A program made the translations under genes and the position numbers. A DNA stretch of 64,000 nucleotides from Branchipolynoe longqiensis (Eukaryota; Annelida; Polychaeta; Phyllodocida; Polynoidae): contig CM059186.1 in the NCBI GenBank assembly GCA_030323885.1, positions 154,289,064-154,353,063 of the forward strand. The letters run 5' to 3'. Position 1 is the stretch's first letter, and every line of letters begins with the position of its first letter. The notes beneath the pieces were generated by a model, which made no database searches, was not told the DNA's origin, and saw nothing but the letters and a program-made list of their open reading frames with translations. Shown here piece after piece: positions 12,031-23,394 of this stretch.

Positions 12031-12498
12031 GGCAGTGTGTGGCAGGTGGGGGCTGGGTTGTGGGGGAGGCCCGGTGGGAGCCGGGTGAGAGCGAGGAGGG
12101 GCCGGGTGAGGGTGGGGTGGGGTGGGGCTCTCGGATGGTGAGCGCAGACTGTGTAAGGTGGGTATCACTGCCGACTGGGTAAGGTATCGAACAAACCTTG
12201 TCGATTTTTATAAAGCTTCGTCGCGGAGATGTAGCATTGCAATCAATAGAGATTTTGAAGGCGCGGTGGCTGTATGGACGAAATGTAGCCTTGAGTGTGA
12301 CCGACAGTAGTCTGTGTGTGGAGGCGTGAGGCCTTAAGCCCGGTACACACTTCCCGTATAAAACCTAAAAACGCCAGTTTCGCGACTAAAGTTAGGTTTT
12401 TCGTCAGTTTCAGTCTTCAGGTGTGTGACCCCTAACACACCTGAGCCTTCTGATTCGCGAATTAAAACTCAGTTTTAGGGCCTAAGACTGGAATCTTA

Positions 12499-13413
12499 TA
12501 GACCCCTTTCAATGTTTGTAAACATCGTGTATGCTCACGCAGCTTGGCTGCAGAACGAATGCACACTGCCACTGAGTTTGCCAGTACGCGCAGTGCAAAA
12601 CCTCAGTTTGATTCAAAATCAATAGAAATCCAGAACCATAACCGTATCAATTTAATATAATCTTTTTGGTAAACATGTTTTCTATGTGTATTCCAATCAG
12701 TTTATTTCTATGTGGTGTGGTTTTAGAGATATTTACTTTTCCTGTATGAAGATTGCTCACTGCCATTGACAATGCATTGATTTTGCCGGTACGCACAGTG
12801 CGCGCTGTGCAAAACGTCGATTTTATTCAAAATTTATAGAAATCCAGAACCGTAACCGTATCAATTTAATATAATCTTTTTGGTAAATATGTTTTCTATG
12901 TGTATTCCTATCAGTTTGTTTCTAGGTGCTGTGGTTTTAGAGATATTTAACTTTTTCTGTATGAGGATTGCTCACTGCCATTGACAATGCATTGATTTTG
13001 CCGGTATGTGCAGTGCAAAACGTCGATTTTATTCAAAATTTATAGAAATCCAGAACCCTAACCGTATCAATATAATATAATCTTTTTGGTAAACATGTTT
13101 TCTATGTGTATTCCAATCAGTTTGTTTCTAGGTTTGTGGTTTTAGAGATATTTAACTTTTTCTGTATGGAGATTGCTCACTGCCATTGACAATGCATTGA
13201 GTTTGCCAGTACGTGCAGTGCAAAACATTAGTTTTATTCCAAATTTATAGCAATCCAGAAGCCTAACCGTATCAATTTAATATAATATTTTTGGTAAATA
13301 TGTTTTCTATGTGTATTCCAATCAGTTTGTTTCTAGGTGCTGTGGTTTTAGAGATATTTAACTTTTTCCGTATGAAGATTGCTCACTGCCATTGACTTTC
13401 CAGTGTGACCAAT
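12499..13413 (+). mobile_element. TATAGACC element, left copy (right end missing)
   Basis: The left terminus TATAGACCCCTTTC and GTTTGTAAACATCG is followed by four tandem modules of about 200-215 bp. Their GATTGCTCACTGCC landmarks fall at about 12751, 12966, 13171 and 13377. Similarity stops at CAGTGTGACC (about 13413), where an inverted copy begins. A TA dinucleotide flanks the terminus. No coding capacity; a transposase would have to act in trans (inference). Confidence 0.7.
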
Positions 13414-14175
13414 AGACCAATTTCCTATGACGTCAGCACATGTATTTAGGTCAGTGCGTGCGCTGCTTGGCTGCTGGACAACATCCGGTCACACTGCAAA
13501 CTCAATGGCTATGAGCAATCTTCATAGAGAAAAGGTGAACTATCTCTAAAACCACACCACCTAGCCACAAACCGATTGGAAGACATATAGCAAACATATT
13601 GAACGAATAGATTATATTAAATTAAGTTCTGCATTTCTATTAATTTTGAATAAAATAAACGTTTTGCACTGCACGTATCGGCAAACTCAGTGGATTGTCA
13701 ATGGCCGTGAGCAATCTTCATACAGAAAAAGTGAAATATCTCTAAAACCACTACACCTAGACACAAACCGCTTGGAACATATACAGAAAACATATTCAAC
13801 GAGTAGATTATATTAAATTTATAACGGTAGGGTTCTGCATTTCTATTAATGATGAATAAAATAGACGTTTTGCACTGCTCGTATGGCAAACTCAATGCAT
13901 TGTCAATGGCGGTGAGCAATCTTCATACAGAAAAAGTGAAATATCTCTAAAACCACACCGCCTAAACACAAACCGTTTGGAACACGTATAGAAAACATAT
14001 TCAACGAATAGATTATATTAAATTTATATGGTTAAGGTTCTGGATTTCTATTAACTTTGAATAAAATAAACGTTTTGCACTGCACGTACCGGCAAACTCA
14101 GTGGCAGTGTGCATTCGTTCTGGAGCCAAGCCGTGCGCGCATACGCGATGTTTACAAACATTACAGGGGGTCTAT
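13414..14175 (-). mobile_element. TATAGACC element, right copy with both termini
   Basis: On the plus strand it opens with ATAGACCAATTTCC and a TGACGTCA octamer (about 13429). Three inverted modules follow (GAGCAATC landmarks at about 13512, 13709 and 13913). It closes with ACAAACATTACAGGGGGTCTATA (described as CATTACAGGG plus GGTCTATA), the inverse of the 12499 terminus. Both ends therefore carry TATAGACC. The two copies form an imperfect inverted repeat of about 1.68 kb. Confidence 0.7.
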
Positions 14176-14274
14176 AATATTTGAAAAATGAATCGGGCGG
14201 TATGAGAAACGGTATATGTGAGCGCTCAGTCGTATCTTATACGGTATATGTGTGATACCCGCCGTCCGTGTGCC

Positions 14275-15412
14275 GTCCAAGTCTTCCATCCTCTTACGCC
14301 TCTTCCATTCCTCACGTTTCCCCTCTTCCATTCCCCCCATTACCCCTTCTTCCCCCTTCCATTCCCCCATCCATTCCCCCATCCATTCCCCCTCTTCCAT
14401 TCCACCCATTCCCCCTCTTCCATTCCCCACATTTCTCCTCTTCCATTCCCCCCCATTCCCCCCTCCTCCATTCCCCCCATTTCCCCCACTTCCATTCCCC
14501 CTCTTCCACTCCCCCTCTTCCATCCCCCCCTTCCATTCCCCCCTTCTATTCCCCTTTCCATTCCCCCTCTTGCATTCCCCCACTCTTAGATTTGCCCCTC
14601 TTGCATTCGCCCTCATCCATTCCCCCTCTTCCATTCCTCTCTTCCACTGCCTCCTTCCATTCCACCTTTCCATTCCCCTCTTGCATTCCCCCCTCTTCCA
14701 TTTCCCTCTCATCCATTCCCCTTCTTGCATTCCCCCTCTTCCACCATACCCCCTCTTCCATTCCCCCTCTTCCATTCCCCCCTCTTCTATTCCCCTCATT
14801 TCCATTCCCCATCTTGTGTTCACCCCTCTGCGTTCCTTCCTCTTGTATTTTCTCCATTGCATTCCCCCTCTTCCATTCCCCCATTCTATTCCCTCCTCTT
14901 GCATTCTCCCCTCTTCCAATCCCCACTGTCCATTCCCCCTCTTCCATTCTCCCCTTCCATTCCCCTTTCCATTCTCCCCTTCCATTCCCCTTCTTCCATT
15001 CCCCTTCATGCATCCCCCTCCTGCATTCCCCCTCTTCCATTCCTCCCTTCCACTGCCCTCTTCCATTCTACCTTTCCATTCCCCCTCTTGTATTCTCCCC
15101 TCTTCCATTCCCCCCTCTTCCATTCCCTCTTTCCATCCCCCTTTCCATTCACCCTCTTGCATTGCCCCCTCTTCCATTCCCCCCATTTCCATTCCCCCTC
15201 TCGTATTCCCCTCCTGTGTTCCCCCCTCTTGCATTCCCTCCATTGCATTATCCCTCTTCCATTCCACTCTTCTATTCCCCTCTTCCCATTCCCCCTTCCA
15301 TTCCCCCTTTCCATATCCCCTCTTACATTCTCCCCTTCTATTCCCTCTCTTCCATTCCCCTCATGCATTCCCCCTCTTGTATTCCCCTCTTGCATTCCCC
15401 CTCTTCCATCCG
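14275..15412. repeat. Polypyrimidine minisatellite, TTCCATTCCCCCTC units
   Basis: About 1.1 kb of tandem 14-16-bp units with variants (CTTGCATTCCCC, CTTCTATTCCCC). The plus strand is almost free of G. Open frames of 368-410 codons on both strands (Ser/Pro/Phe/His or Gly/Glu/Trp/Met rich) result from the repeat and are not called as genes. Confidence 0.95.
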
Positions 15413-15424
15413 AATCCTTGTTAT

Positions 15425-15580
15425 CCAGCATTTTGACTTGCGTCCCAATATTAATTTTGCTTGTTTCGCTTTCACACATATCCAAAAGTTAACCTTTTAA
15501 AATAAAGGTTACTTCAAACCAAAGCAAAGTATATTCTACTGATCAACCTATTATCTAACAAATGTGGCAGAATGCCAAGA
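15425..15580 (+). repeat. Dispersed repeat DR-T, copy
   Basis: Contains CATTTTGACTTGCGTCCCAA, TTAACCTTTTAAAATAAAGG and TTACTTCAAACCAAAGCAAAG blocks, matching 41752-41900 in the same orientation. Confidence 0.6.
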
Positions 15581-15592
15581 CTTATGGAACTG

Positions 15593-16230
15593 CTTATTTG
15601 TTTGTTGGGGTTTTACATCCTGGCAATGTCTAGAGCTGTGTTTACACGGGCAAATGTCAAACGATTTAGACAAAGCGATTTATATGAAGCGATGTAGTGG
15701 CGCGTTTACACGCAACTAGTTTGAAGGCGGAAATCGATATCTGCGCATGAGCAAGTCCAGACTAACCAGCGCCAGTTTGGGTTCATCGACGTCACCACGA
15801 GAGAGTGTGGGTTCAACCTAGATCTGTATGGACTGAATCGTATTGGTTTGGAACGGTCAAAACTTCTGCTGGGCAGTGAAACCCTCAAAATAAATTATGA
15901 AAAAAATATCTGTGCACAGCTAGCGGTTTCATAGACTAAATTCTATAATATGCGCTTTTGATTGACCGGAAATCAACAAACTAAGGTCTCGACTGCGCAT
16001 ATAAACGACCTCGCTAAGTGGTTTATATAAGGCGAATAATATGAATCGATTCAGCCCTAAAACACCACAGTGTCGCGTTTACACAGCAAATGTAAATCGA
16101 TCTAGACAAGTGGTTTTATATGAAGCATTTTAACTCGCCCGTGTAAACACAGCTTAAGTTTATATCAGGATGGGTACTTGTAATAGTGCACACTCATGGT
16201 GACTGTATACTATAGTACTGGCCCACTGAC
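15593..16230 (-). mobile_element. SINE fragment split by a MITE
   Basis: SINE tail at 15593-15632 (TTTGTTGGGGTTTTACATCC) resumes at about 16155-16230 (TATATCAGGATGGGTAC, CACTCATGGTGACTG). The interruption falls inside the normally continuous ATCTAAGGTCATATCAGG segment, so the MITE is younger than the SINE. Confidence 0.8.
15633..16154. mobile_element. MITE with GAGCTGTGTTTACACGGGC termini
   Basis: About 520 bp. Terminal inverted repeats read GAGCTGTGTTTACACGGGC on the left and the reverse complement of AGCTGTGTTTACACGGGC on the right. Internal CGTTTACAC and GATTTA-GACAA motifs recur as subterminal repeats. A TA dinucleotide is present at both edges, consistent with a TA target duplication. 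No open frame of useful length; the superfamily is not assigned. Confidence 0.8.
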
Positions 16231-16384
16231 TCCAACTTTTCCCCCCACGCCGAAAAGTTCGACGCTTCTCGACGTAAAAAAGTGATTTTACGTGTTGGCC
16301 ACGCATTTGCGAGATGAGTCGTAATGTGACAGGGCCTTTAGTTCAGAAGGAATAAATAAGGAGGTGACACAGCCCATAGAGACC

Positions 16385-17000
16385 CTAATGCGCATGCGGA
16401 TGTGGTGGGGTATGATAGGTGTGGAATGGTGTATAATGTGGGTGTGTGGGTGTGTGGGTTTGTGGGTGGGTGTGGATAGGTGGGTAAGTATGGGTGGGTG
16501 GTGGTATGGGTGTGTATGGGTGTGTGTGGGGGGAGTGTTGGTGGGGGGTGGGGGTATGGAGTTGGGTGTAGAGGTGTGCATCATGAATGTGTGGGTGTGC
16601 GCGTGTGGAGGTGTGAGGGTGTGTGGGAGTGAATGGGTGTAGGTGTATGTGGGGTAAGTGTGGGGGTGTGGACGTGTGGGAGGAGTGTGGGTGTGGATGT
16701 GAGTATTGGTGCTGGTGTTGGTGTGTGGGTGTGTGGGTTGGCGAGTTGGGGGAGTGTGTTGGTGTGGGTGTGGGTGTGGAAGTGTGGGTGTGGGTGAATG
16801 TGGGGTGTGAATGTGAGTGTGGGTGTGAGCGTTTGGATATGTAGGGGTGTGTGGGGGTGAATGGGTGTGGGGTGGGATCTAGGTGTGGGCGTGTGAATGT
16901 ATGTGTGTGTGTGGGTATGACGTGTGAGGGGAGTTTTGCGTTGTGTATGTGTGTGGTTGGGGGGAGGGGGCTGGCTATAATAGGCGCATATCGGTGGGCA
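16385..17000. repeat. GTGTGG-type minisatellite
   Basis: Degenerate TGGGTGTG/GTGTGGGTG array. The His/Pro/Thr-rich minus frame of 258 codons is an artefact. Confidence 0.9.
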
Positions 17001-17063
17001 AGGTGTATTGGTGTATGGGTTGGTAGAATACTGTGATAGGGGTGATGAAAATGGGAAATATTG

Positions 17064-17225
17064 CGCTTAGAGTGGGACTCGAACCCACCTCTCTTTGCAT
17101 TCCGGGCCAGTGTGCTAACCATTACACCACCTAGGCTCCCTGATATCAACACACTATCCACGCCTACCTGTCTATGTTGTTACTTGCATGAGAGGTCAGT
17201 GCAGACCACTACAATACTATTACTA
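17064..17225 (-). mobile_element. tRNA-like repeat, type D, copy 1
   Basis: Minus strand: box A TGGTGTAATGGTTAGCAC (about 17117-17134) and box B GGGTTCGAGTCCCACTC (about 17074-17090). The conserved ACAGGTAGGCGTGGATAG block lies upstream of the tRNA-like part. Related copies lie at about 45315 and 45605. It differs from the main SINE and resembles a tRNA-Glu/Gln-type head. Not called as a functional tRNA because the arms are not fully paired and copies are dispersed. Confidence 0.6.
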
Positions 17226-17402
17226 AGTTTGCAACATCAATCAAGTAGGGTGTGAGTACGGGCGAGATCAATGCCTGGTGTCTGTGTGGGTGTGTATTTG
17301 AGTGGGGGTGGGGCACTTGAGGGACGTGAATGCAGTGGCTGCAATCTGTCTCTGGGGGTAACTTGTATATTTTGAAATCACGCTTTCTCTTTGAGTTATG
17401 TT

Positions 17403-17697
17403 GGTAGATCGTGGGATTCGAACCCTGATCGAGTCTAACCAATGATTTAAAAAGTGATGCTGGTACTGGTCGCTTCCTAGCCAGGTGCTCAGCATTATTC
17501 GGATAGGGCAAGGACTGGTTGGCTCGGTGCCAGGGTAATGTGACTGAGTCGAATATCAGGTAATGGCACTGGTGGTCTGGTCTCTCAGTGTGGCAGTACT
17601 ATAAAGTTGCCATGAGTGCGCGCTGTCACAAGTCAGTACCTGTCCTGATATGACCTTAGATGTTTCCAAGACGTAAAATTCCAACAACCAACCAACC
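17403..17697 (+). mobile_element. SINE body, 5' truncated
   Basis: Starts at the box B region (GTGGGATTCGAACCCTGATC), has the complete body and ends ACGTAAAATTCCAACAACC. The upstream head is missing. Confidence 0.8.
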
Positions 17698-18240
17698 TTT
17701 GAGTTAGGTATTGCTCAGTTCAAGTCAGGTTTGAGCTATTGACATAATTCAGCCCTAATTAATTAAAGGATCCTCTCCTAGCTAGTGTAGATAGTGAAGC
17801 AGACCAGGGAGCATTTGGAGAAATTGATGGTGTGTCTCTGTGAGATAGTTATCTCTAGTGATAATTATCGACAGTGGTAATAAACAAGCTGTCCACTCCA
17901 GTAGGAATTTACCATCCACCCACCCCACCCTCTTCCAAGAAAAGTAGCAATTCGCCTCCTTTGCATAATTGAATTTGAATCACCTCACGTAAGCCACACA
18001 TAATCTACTTAATTCCAGCCATCCTTTCCATGTCTGCCGTCACAGATTAGCGTGTCATTGTTGAGCATAAGAGGAGGAGCTTGATGATTCCAGGAAGATT
18101 ATTGAGTATCTCACAGATATTCCTAGCGACGCTAATCTCGGAATAGTTGGGACTTAGAGAAGGTGAATATTTCACTATGGTTATATGGATAGTGATAAAC
18201 CCTTTATCGCGTGTTATAAGCTCTGTAGTGGTCCTCCTCC
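17698..18240. other. Unassigned sequence
   Basis: No gene, RNA or repeat family recognised. Confidence 0.5.
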
Positions 18241-18248
18241 CCCTCCTG

Positions 18249-18310
18249 TTGGAGTGGGGGGGGGGGGGGGGGGGGGGGTACCAGCATGGTCTCGCGCCCC
18301 CCCCCCCTCC
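18249..18310. repeat. Poly(G) run followed by poly(C) run
   Basis: About 26 consecutive G, then GTACCAGCATGGTCTCGCGC, then about 12 C. The two runs could pair as a hairpin and are a likely site of polymerase slippage or sequencing error. Confidence 0.8.
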
Positions 18311-18469
18311 CGCGGGGTGGGACTCACCACTCGCGCGGCTCTGTTGTTGACTATATATGTATAGTATACTGATGTTATGGTAGTATAGGAACAGTAGATA
18401 GAATAGTTAATAAGTAAAAATTGCTAGTTCCGGAACTGCTTCCCTTTACCCGAATTAGTAGAATTCAAA

Positions 18470-18545
18470 GTAACTCCCTAAGCCGACCACCTCCCTAAAT
18501 GGACCACTGAAAGTCAGTCCCGAGGTCGGTCGATTTATAGAGGTT
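18470..18545. mobile_element. Pogo-type MITE fragment
   Basis: Contains GACCACCTCCCTAAATGG and GGTCGGTCGATTTATAGAGG, echoing the terminal and internal motifs of the MITE at 53039-53216. Both ends are degraded. Confidence 0.45.
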
Positions 18546-18686
18546 TCAATATATATATATGCGTGTGATTACAGTTATTTAATCCGATGTTTTTTTTATT
18601 TTTCTGCATCTTTTCTTTTTAGATAAACACATTAGGTTGGTTATAGTTATCTACTTTACTAGACTTGGTTTTGAAGTAACGATTAT

Positions 18687-19195
18687 TAAAGGCCCAGTCA
18701 CACCTTACCGGACTGGGGTACCGGACACTGTCTGCTGAAATACAGCAATGTCCGGTACATGTCCGGTACCCATCCGGCAGTGTCTGGTTGTGTCTGGTAC
18801 AAGTTTTGACCATGCACAAAACTTCTATCGGACACCGCCGGACTGACATGCCCGGTTGGTGTCCCGTATGTCCAGTGCCCATCTGTACATGTCCGGTACC
18901 CATCCGTTGGTGTCCGGTTGGTGTCCGGTTTGTCCGTTTTGTCCGGTACATGTACGGTACATGTACGGTACATGTACGGTACATGTACGGTACATGTACG
19001 GTACATGTACGGTACATGTAAGGTACATGTACGGTACATGTGCGATACTTGTCCAGTCACCCGGTGGCAATTGACTCAATTACGCTCCATTTTGGTACAT
19101 TTCGATACTTTTTGTCACCGGAGAGCACCGGACTAGACAATTCTTTGTCCGGTGGTGTCCAGTACTCAATCCGGTAAGGTGTGACAGGCGCTTTA
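18687..19195. mobile_element. CCGG-rich non-autonomous transposon, copy 1
   Basis: Inverted termini: left TAAAGGCCCAGTCACACC with TTACCGGA, right TCCGGTAAGGTGTGACAGG with CGCTTTA. The interior is dominated by TGTCCGGTA-type motifs, a short block around AACTTCTATCGGACACCGCC, and an 11-bp tandem array at 18944-19045. A second, similarly organised copy lies at 37611-38203. No transposase frame; likely mobilised in trans (inference). A TA target duplication is plausible. Confidence 0.75.
18944..19045. repeat. CGGTACATGTA 11-bp tandem array
   Basis: About nine near-identical 11-bp units. Each unit contains the self-complementary GTACATGTAC, so the array can fold on itself. The Tyr/Met/Cys/Thr-rich frames in all phases are artefacts. 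Confidence 0.9.
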
Positions 19196-19990
19196 GAGTT
19201 AACTTTGGCAATATTTTAAGTGAAAACATGCCAAATTAAGCAGTGATGTACACACCACAGTGCTACACTCGGCCTTCGTTTGTCAATTTGTTCTAACTTA
19301 GTCCTGTAGTCCGAGGGTAGCAAGCTGCAACAAAGGTTTGATCAGCGCACTAATACCTTATTTGAATCCACAGGATCAAATCTACCTGATTATTTTGATT
19401 CAGAAATCCTGATATTTCCATCGGATTCTGCAGCTTTAGATCACATGATCGGATATTTTAATGGTTGTTACTGGGGCCAGCATTGAGTTAGCGATATCGC
19501 GATGAGGGGCGGGGGGGGGGGTGCTACAGTATAGTAAATAACTCCATTCTTGACTTCTTGGGGGTTTGTAACCTTACGATGGTTACCGGCTGCAGAACTG
19601 CAGCAATATAGAGAGGCACCAATAAATTGGTCCAATCTTTGGTTGAAGAGTAATCTTCTGGTGGGACAGTTGTAGAAGCTGGGGACATCTTTACAATCCA
19701 TCAAATGATGAGTCGTTGGGGCGGCCGCGAATCTCTCCTTTCCGGCAGTAGCAGAGCACTCGTATCCAGACAAAAGCAGCAAGGGTTCCGGAGGAAGGGG
19801 CGGTTAAAGGTGGGTTCAGTAGTTCCAACAACAAGAACAAAGCGAGAGAAATGATAAGGTAAGGGGCCCCACTCAAGCAAACAACTCCCTTGATCAGGGG
19901 GAGAACTAAGCCCGGGAGAAAAAAAAGGGTAGAATGTAGGAAAGAGAAATGAGGAGAGTTGACTCAAAGGACTGTGTCTCTTTGCTCTAT

Positions 19991-22401
19991 TTTTTTTCAA
20001 TTCAATTCCTTTATTTGAACTCTCTGCAAGGTATGTTTACAATAAACTGAGGTGATACAATAAATGCCTGCAAATTCCTTACAGACTGAAAGGATCCCAG
20101 AAAAGCAATGCTTATCTAGCTGGTCTCCATGATGTGAATGAACAAGTGATGACAATAACAAATTATTAAACTTAAGCTACATTTTTAACTAATGATTATG
20201 ATGAGATACTGATGCGTCTCTTCACAGTTAGTAAAAAACTAAGTAATGATAGGAATATTATATGGATATTGTGTCATGGATTCATGTACTTACATGCAGT
20301 ATCAGTAGTTATTTTGCATGTATGTTAATAGGGGTAAATCTTATGTTCGTTGCCATAGCCACTTGATATTTTAAATTATGCGACTAGTTAATAACAACTA
20401 TATCCTATTATATATATTCTTTACTGGTAATCGATTTAGTATGCATTGAGATAGCTTATCTTTAGTTTTTTACAGAAGTTGTTCAAAGTTTTAAGGTTTC
20501 TAATCTCTACTGGTATTGAGTTCCAGATATTGGTTCCTTGGTTTTCAGTTGTTATTTTGCCATATTTGTTTCTAGTGTGTTTGTGATGTATGTTATTTAT
20601 CTGTCGTGTGTTATGGGAATGGACCTGATTGTTTTCTTTGAAGAGATTATCAAATATTTCAGGGAGGAGGCCATTCTTTTGCTTGTAAACAAATTTTGCA
20701 ATGTATATTTTATAAATGTCAGTTACCATAAGTAAGTCCAGGTCTTTATGAAGTGATTTAGTTGGGGTGAGATAGTCTTTGCTATACAGTATTTTCAAGG
20801 CTCTGCTTTGTTGTGTCTGTACCTTTTTTAGGGTTGATTTGGCTCTCCCATACACCTCTATACCATACTGGATTTTGGAGTAAACGTATGCATAGTATAG
20901 TAATTTTTTATGTTCCTCATGTACCTGTCGTCTGATTATTTTAAATGAGTTAGCCATTTTAATTATTGAATTATTTAAGTTATCAATATGTTCATCCCAG
21001 TTGAGGTTTTCATCTAGAATTATACCTAAGTATTTCACAGAAGGGACTCTCTTTATTGTGTTATTGTTTATCTTTATGTTGTTTAGGTAATCAGGAATGG
21101 TTGTACTTCTGCTTTTAAATATTGTGTAGCATGTTTTGTTCAGGTTTAATGTTAATTTGTTATCATTGCACCATGTAAATATATCTGAAAGGAATGATTT
21201 AATTGAATGTTTTAGTTGTTTGGGTGAATTTGAGGTTATGAAGCCATTGGTATCATCTGCAAATAACCTTGTTTTGACATCTTGTTTTGTACAGTTGACT
21301 ATATCATTTGTGTAGATGAAAAATAGGAGAGGTCCCAGGACAGAACCTTGGGGGACACCATTGCTGATTGAGTTTAGCTTGGATCATTTACTGTTTATGT
21401 AAATTGCTTTCTATTGCTTAGGTAACTCTCAAACCATTTAAGTCCCTGGCCTCGAATTCCATTGTGCCTAAGTTTTGAGAGTAAGATGTCATGGTCTACG
21501 GTATCAAATGCTTTGCTCAGGTCTAAGTAGACTCCTGCAACATGCTTCCCATTTTCAAGGTCTTGTAGTATATTGTCTAAGATTTCAGTCAGAGCCATTA
21601 TTGCTGAGTGATTCTCTCTAAATCCAAATTGGTATTTTGTATAATATTTTGTATTTGTTAAGAAATTGGTCAACTCTTTTGTACATTAGTTTTTCCATTA
21701 ATTTGTTTAGGGTACTGGGTAGGCTGATTGGCCTGTAGTTATCAACTAGGTATTTCTCATTTTTCTTATGGATGGGTATTACTTTTGCAACTTTGAGATT
21801 TTCAGGAACAGTAGCATTTTCAAATGATAGGTTTATTATGTGGGAGATAGATGGTGCGAGTACAGTGTCACACTCTTTGATTATTTTTGGCAAGATATTG
21901 TCATGTCCGCTTGACTTATTAGGATTTAGTTTCTTTATTTCTTCTAGGGTTTCTTGTTCATTGGTGGGACTAAGAAAAAAACTATGTGAATTTGGGTGTT
22001 TAAGATATTGCTTGTGTGCTATGCTATTACTGGTGTGTTTTGCTGCAAGTTTTTCACCGATTGAACGGAAGTGTTCATTTATTGTGCTGGCGATATCTTC
22101 ATTGTTTGTCATTGTTTTATTGCTATAGATTAGTTTGTCAATTTGATTTTTCATTTTTGCTTTATGTGGGTTGATGATGTCTCCAAAGATTTTCCAGAGG
22201 GTATAAAGATTTTGCTTCTCGTTACTGAGTAGTTCTTTATAGTAGCCTTCCTCTGCTGATCGTAGACAAGTGATTAGTATATTCTTATATTTTGTGTGTT
22301 TTATTTGGTTTTCAGCTGTTGGGTTGAGTTTGTATGTTTTGAAGTATCTATCTTTTACTGCTATACAAGTTTTAAGGCTTGATGTGATCCATCTTTTATC
22401 T
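19991..22401 (-). mobile_element. 5'-truncated non-LTR retrotransposon, copy 1
   Basis: Flanked by a 10-bp direct repeat TTTGCTCTAT (19981-19990 and 22402-22411), a target duplication. On the minus strand the 3' end finishes in AATTGAATTG units and an A run; the copy at 50.3 kb ends with the same kind of tail. It begins just upstream of the reverse-transcriptase domain, so the endonuclease and any first frame are missing. Protein features place it in the CR1/Jockey/L2-like part of the non-LTR tree (inference). Confidence 0.9.
20436..22400 (-). pseudogene. Reverse transcriptase of the non-LTR element (frameshifted)
   Basis: Minus strand, read from 22400. A short linker with WITSSLKTCI and ILITCLRSAEEGYYKELL-type text typical of non-LTR elements leads into the RT domain. 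Visible RT blocks are KVAKVIPIHKK, NYRPISL, YQFGFRENHSAI, VYLDLSKAFDTVDHDIL and the GIRGQGLKWFESYLSNR thumb-proximal block. The C-terminal part (20436-21038) contains KYLGIILDENLNWDEHI. Compared with the copy at 50994-52243, a 1-bp T insertion at about 21636 and a 4-bp deletion at about 21398 break the frame into three pieces. It cannot make a full protein as read. Confidence 0.88.
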
Positions 22402-22610
22402 TTTGCTCTATGGTGACCAGCTGGTGAGCCAAAGACACAGACAGAGTAAGAGTAGAAAGTGAAATCCTGGTGGGCTCCTCCTCCTGGAACTCTTTTCAGA
22501 CATTACCAAGGAGGAGCATGGCCAGCAAGAGGAGATAGAGAGAGGTGTGGACGAAGTGCGGTGCGGATAGCAAGTGAACTCCATTCTGGTCAACAGCTGA
22601 TATAAATGTG

Positions 22611-23268
22611 TAAAACGCACGTGGAATCGTCACACACACATTATTATATAGCAACATGGGGCGGGTTGCAGATAATTAATCTACATCCCTAATGTAGACA
22701 TTGATTTATTTCACCCCATAAATATCAATCTAGTAGTGCGCAGATGTAGTGTCAGGGCGCCAACAACAACAACAACAACAATCACTGTTGGACTGTAAAT
22801 GGGCCTGGGCCGTCTCCACTTCCCAGAAACCAGATCCATCTGATGGCTTACTTGTTTATGTGGGTCAGAGCCTGGTGTGTTTGTTTGCAAACAATACAAA
22901 ATAACAATTATAAAGGAAATGAATTTGGAAGGTAATACTAATAGCAGAAATAATTACTACATTTGGATGTAAGTGGTATATAATTGGAATGATATTCACT
23001 ATTGTTGCATTGTTTGTGCGCGGAAGGCAACATACCTGCATTTATAGACATTAAATAATACAAATAAAACATTATTAGAACATATTGTGGTGTTTTTTTT
23101 GTGTTTATTTTTTTTTTGCGACAACATCTAATGTCCGTATCTAATTCCGGTTCATCACGTCCTCACGTCTTCACTTCCTGCCACGCATGCGCATGCACAT
23201 TCATACAAACATGGTTGATGCATTTGGTCAATCACTAGTATACCGTGAAAGAGCACGTTGCGCATCGA
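22611..23268. other. Unassigned sequence
   Basis: Contains a (CAA)n tract at about 22762-22782 and T runs at about 23093-23117. No gene recognised. Confidence 0.5.
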
Positions 23269-23318
23269 TTTTGGTGTGGGTGTGGGTGTGGGTGTGGGTG
23301 TGGGTGTGGGTGTAGGCA
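23269..23318. repeat. GGTGTG minisatellite, left part
   Basis: Short GGTGTG array. It continues in the same orientation at 24908 after a 1.6-kb element, which suggests the element split one array. Confidence 0.8.
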
Positions 23319-23394
23319 GAGAGCGTGTATATAAACAGATGAGAGGGACAACTCCCGCGAAAATCGGTAACACAGGCTACAGTGGCGTTCGTGG

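Larger units (their letters stand above)
12333..14270. mobile_element. Possible outer element enclosing the TATAGACC pair
   Basis: The left edge AAGCCCGGTACACAC with CCCGTATAA downstream is echoed inverted at about 14195-14268 (CTTATACGGTATATG, TGTGATACCCGCC). This suggests an older element into which the 12.5-14.2-kb pair inserted. The match is imperfect, so this is tentative. Confidence 0.35.
18628..19240 (-). repeat. DR-T repeat interrupted by a CCGG element
   Basis: DR-T sequence (GGTTTTGAAGTAACGATTATT) ends at about 18686 and resumes at about 19196 (AACTTTGGCAATATTTTAAG, AACATGCCAAATTAA). The gap holds the CCGG element, so DR-T is the older repeat. Confidence 0.6.
19470..22610 (-). repeat. 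DR700 repeat interrupted by a non-LTR element
   Basis: Flanks at 19470-19990 and 22402-22610 match 40680-41285 in order. The left part carries the GGTTACCGGCTGCAGAA block and the GCAAACAACTCCCTTGATC block. The right part carries GGTGACCAGCTGGTGAGCC and AAGGAGGAGCATGGCCAGC. Removing 19991-22401 plus one TTTGCTCTAT restores the uninterrupted 40.7-41.3-kb arrangement. Confidence 0.8.

Noticed and set aside
14161..15500. Open frames of 368-410 codons on both strands
   Set aside because: They follow the TTCCATTCCCCCTC minisatellite and end with it.
16385..17161. 258-codon minus frame rich in His, Pro and Thr
   Set aside because: Translation of the GTGTGG minisatellite and part of a tRNA-like repeat.
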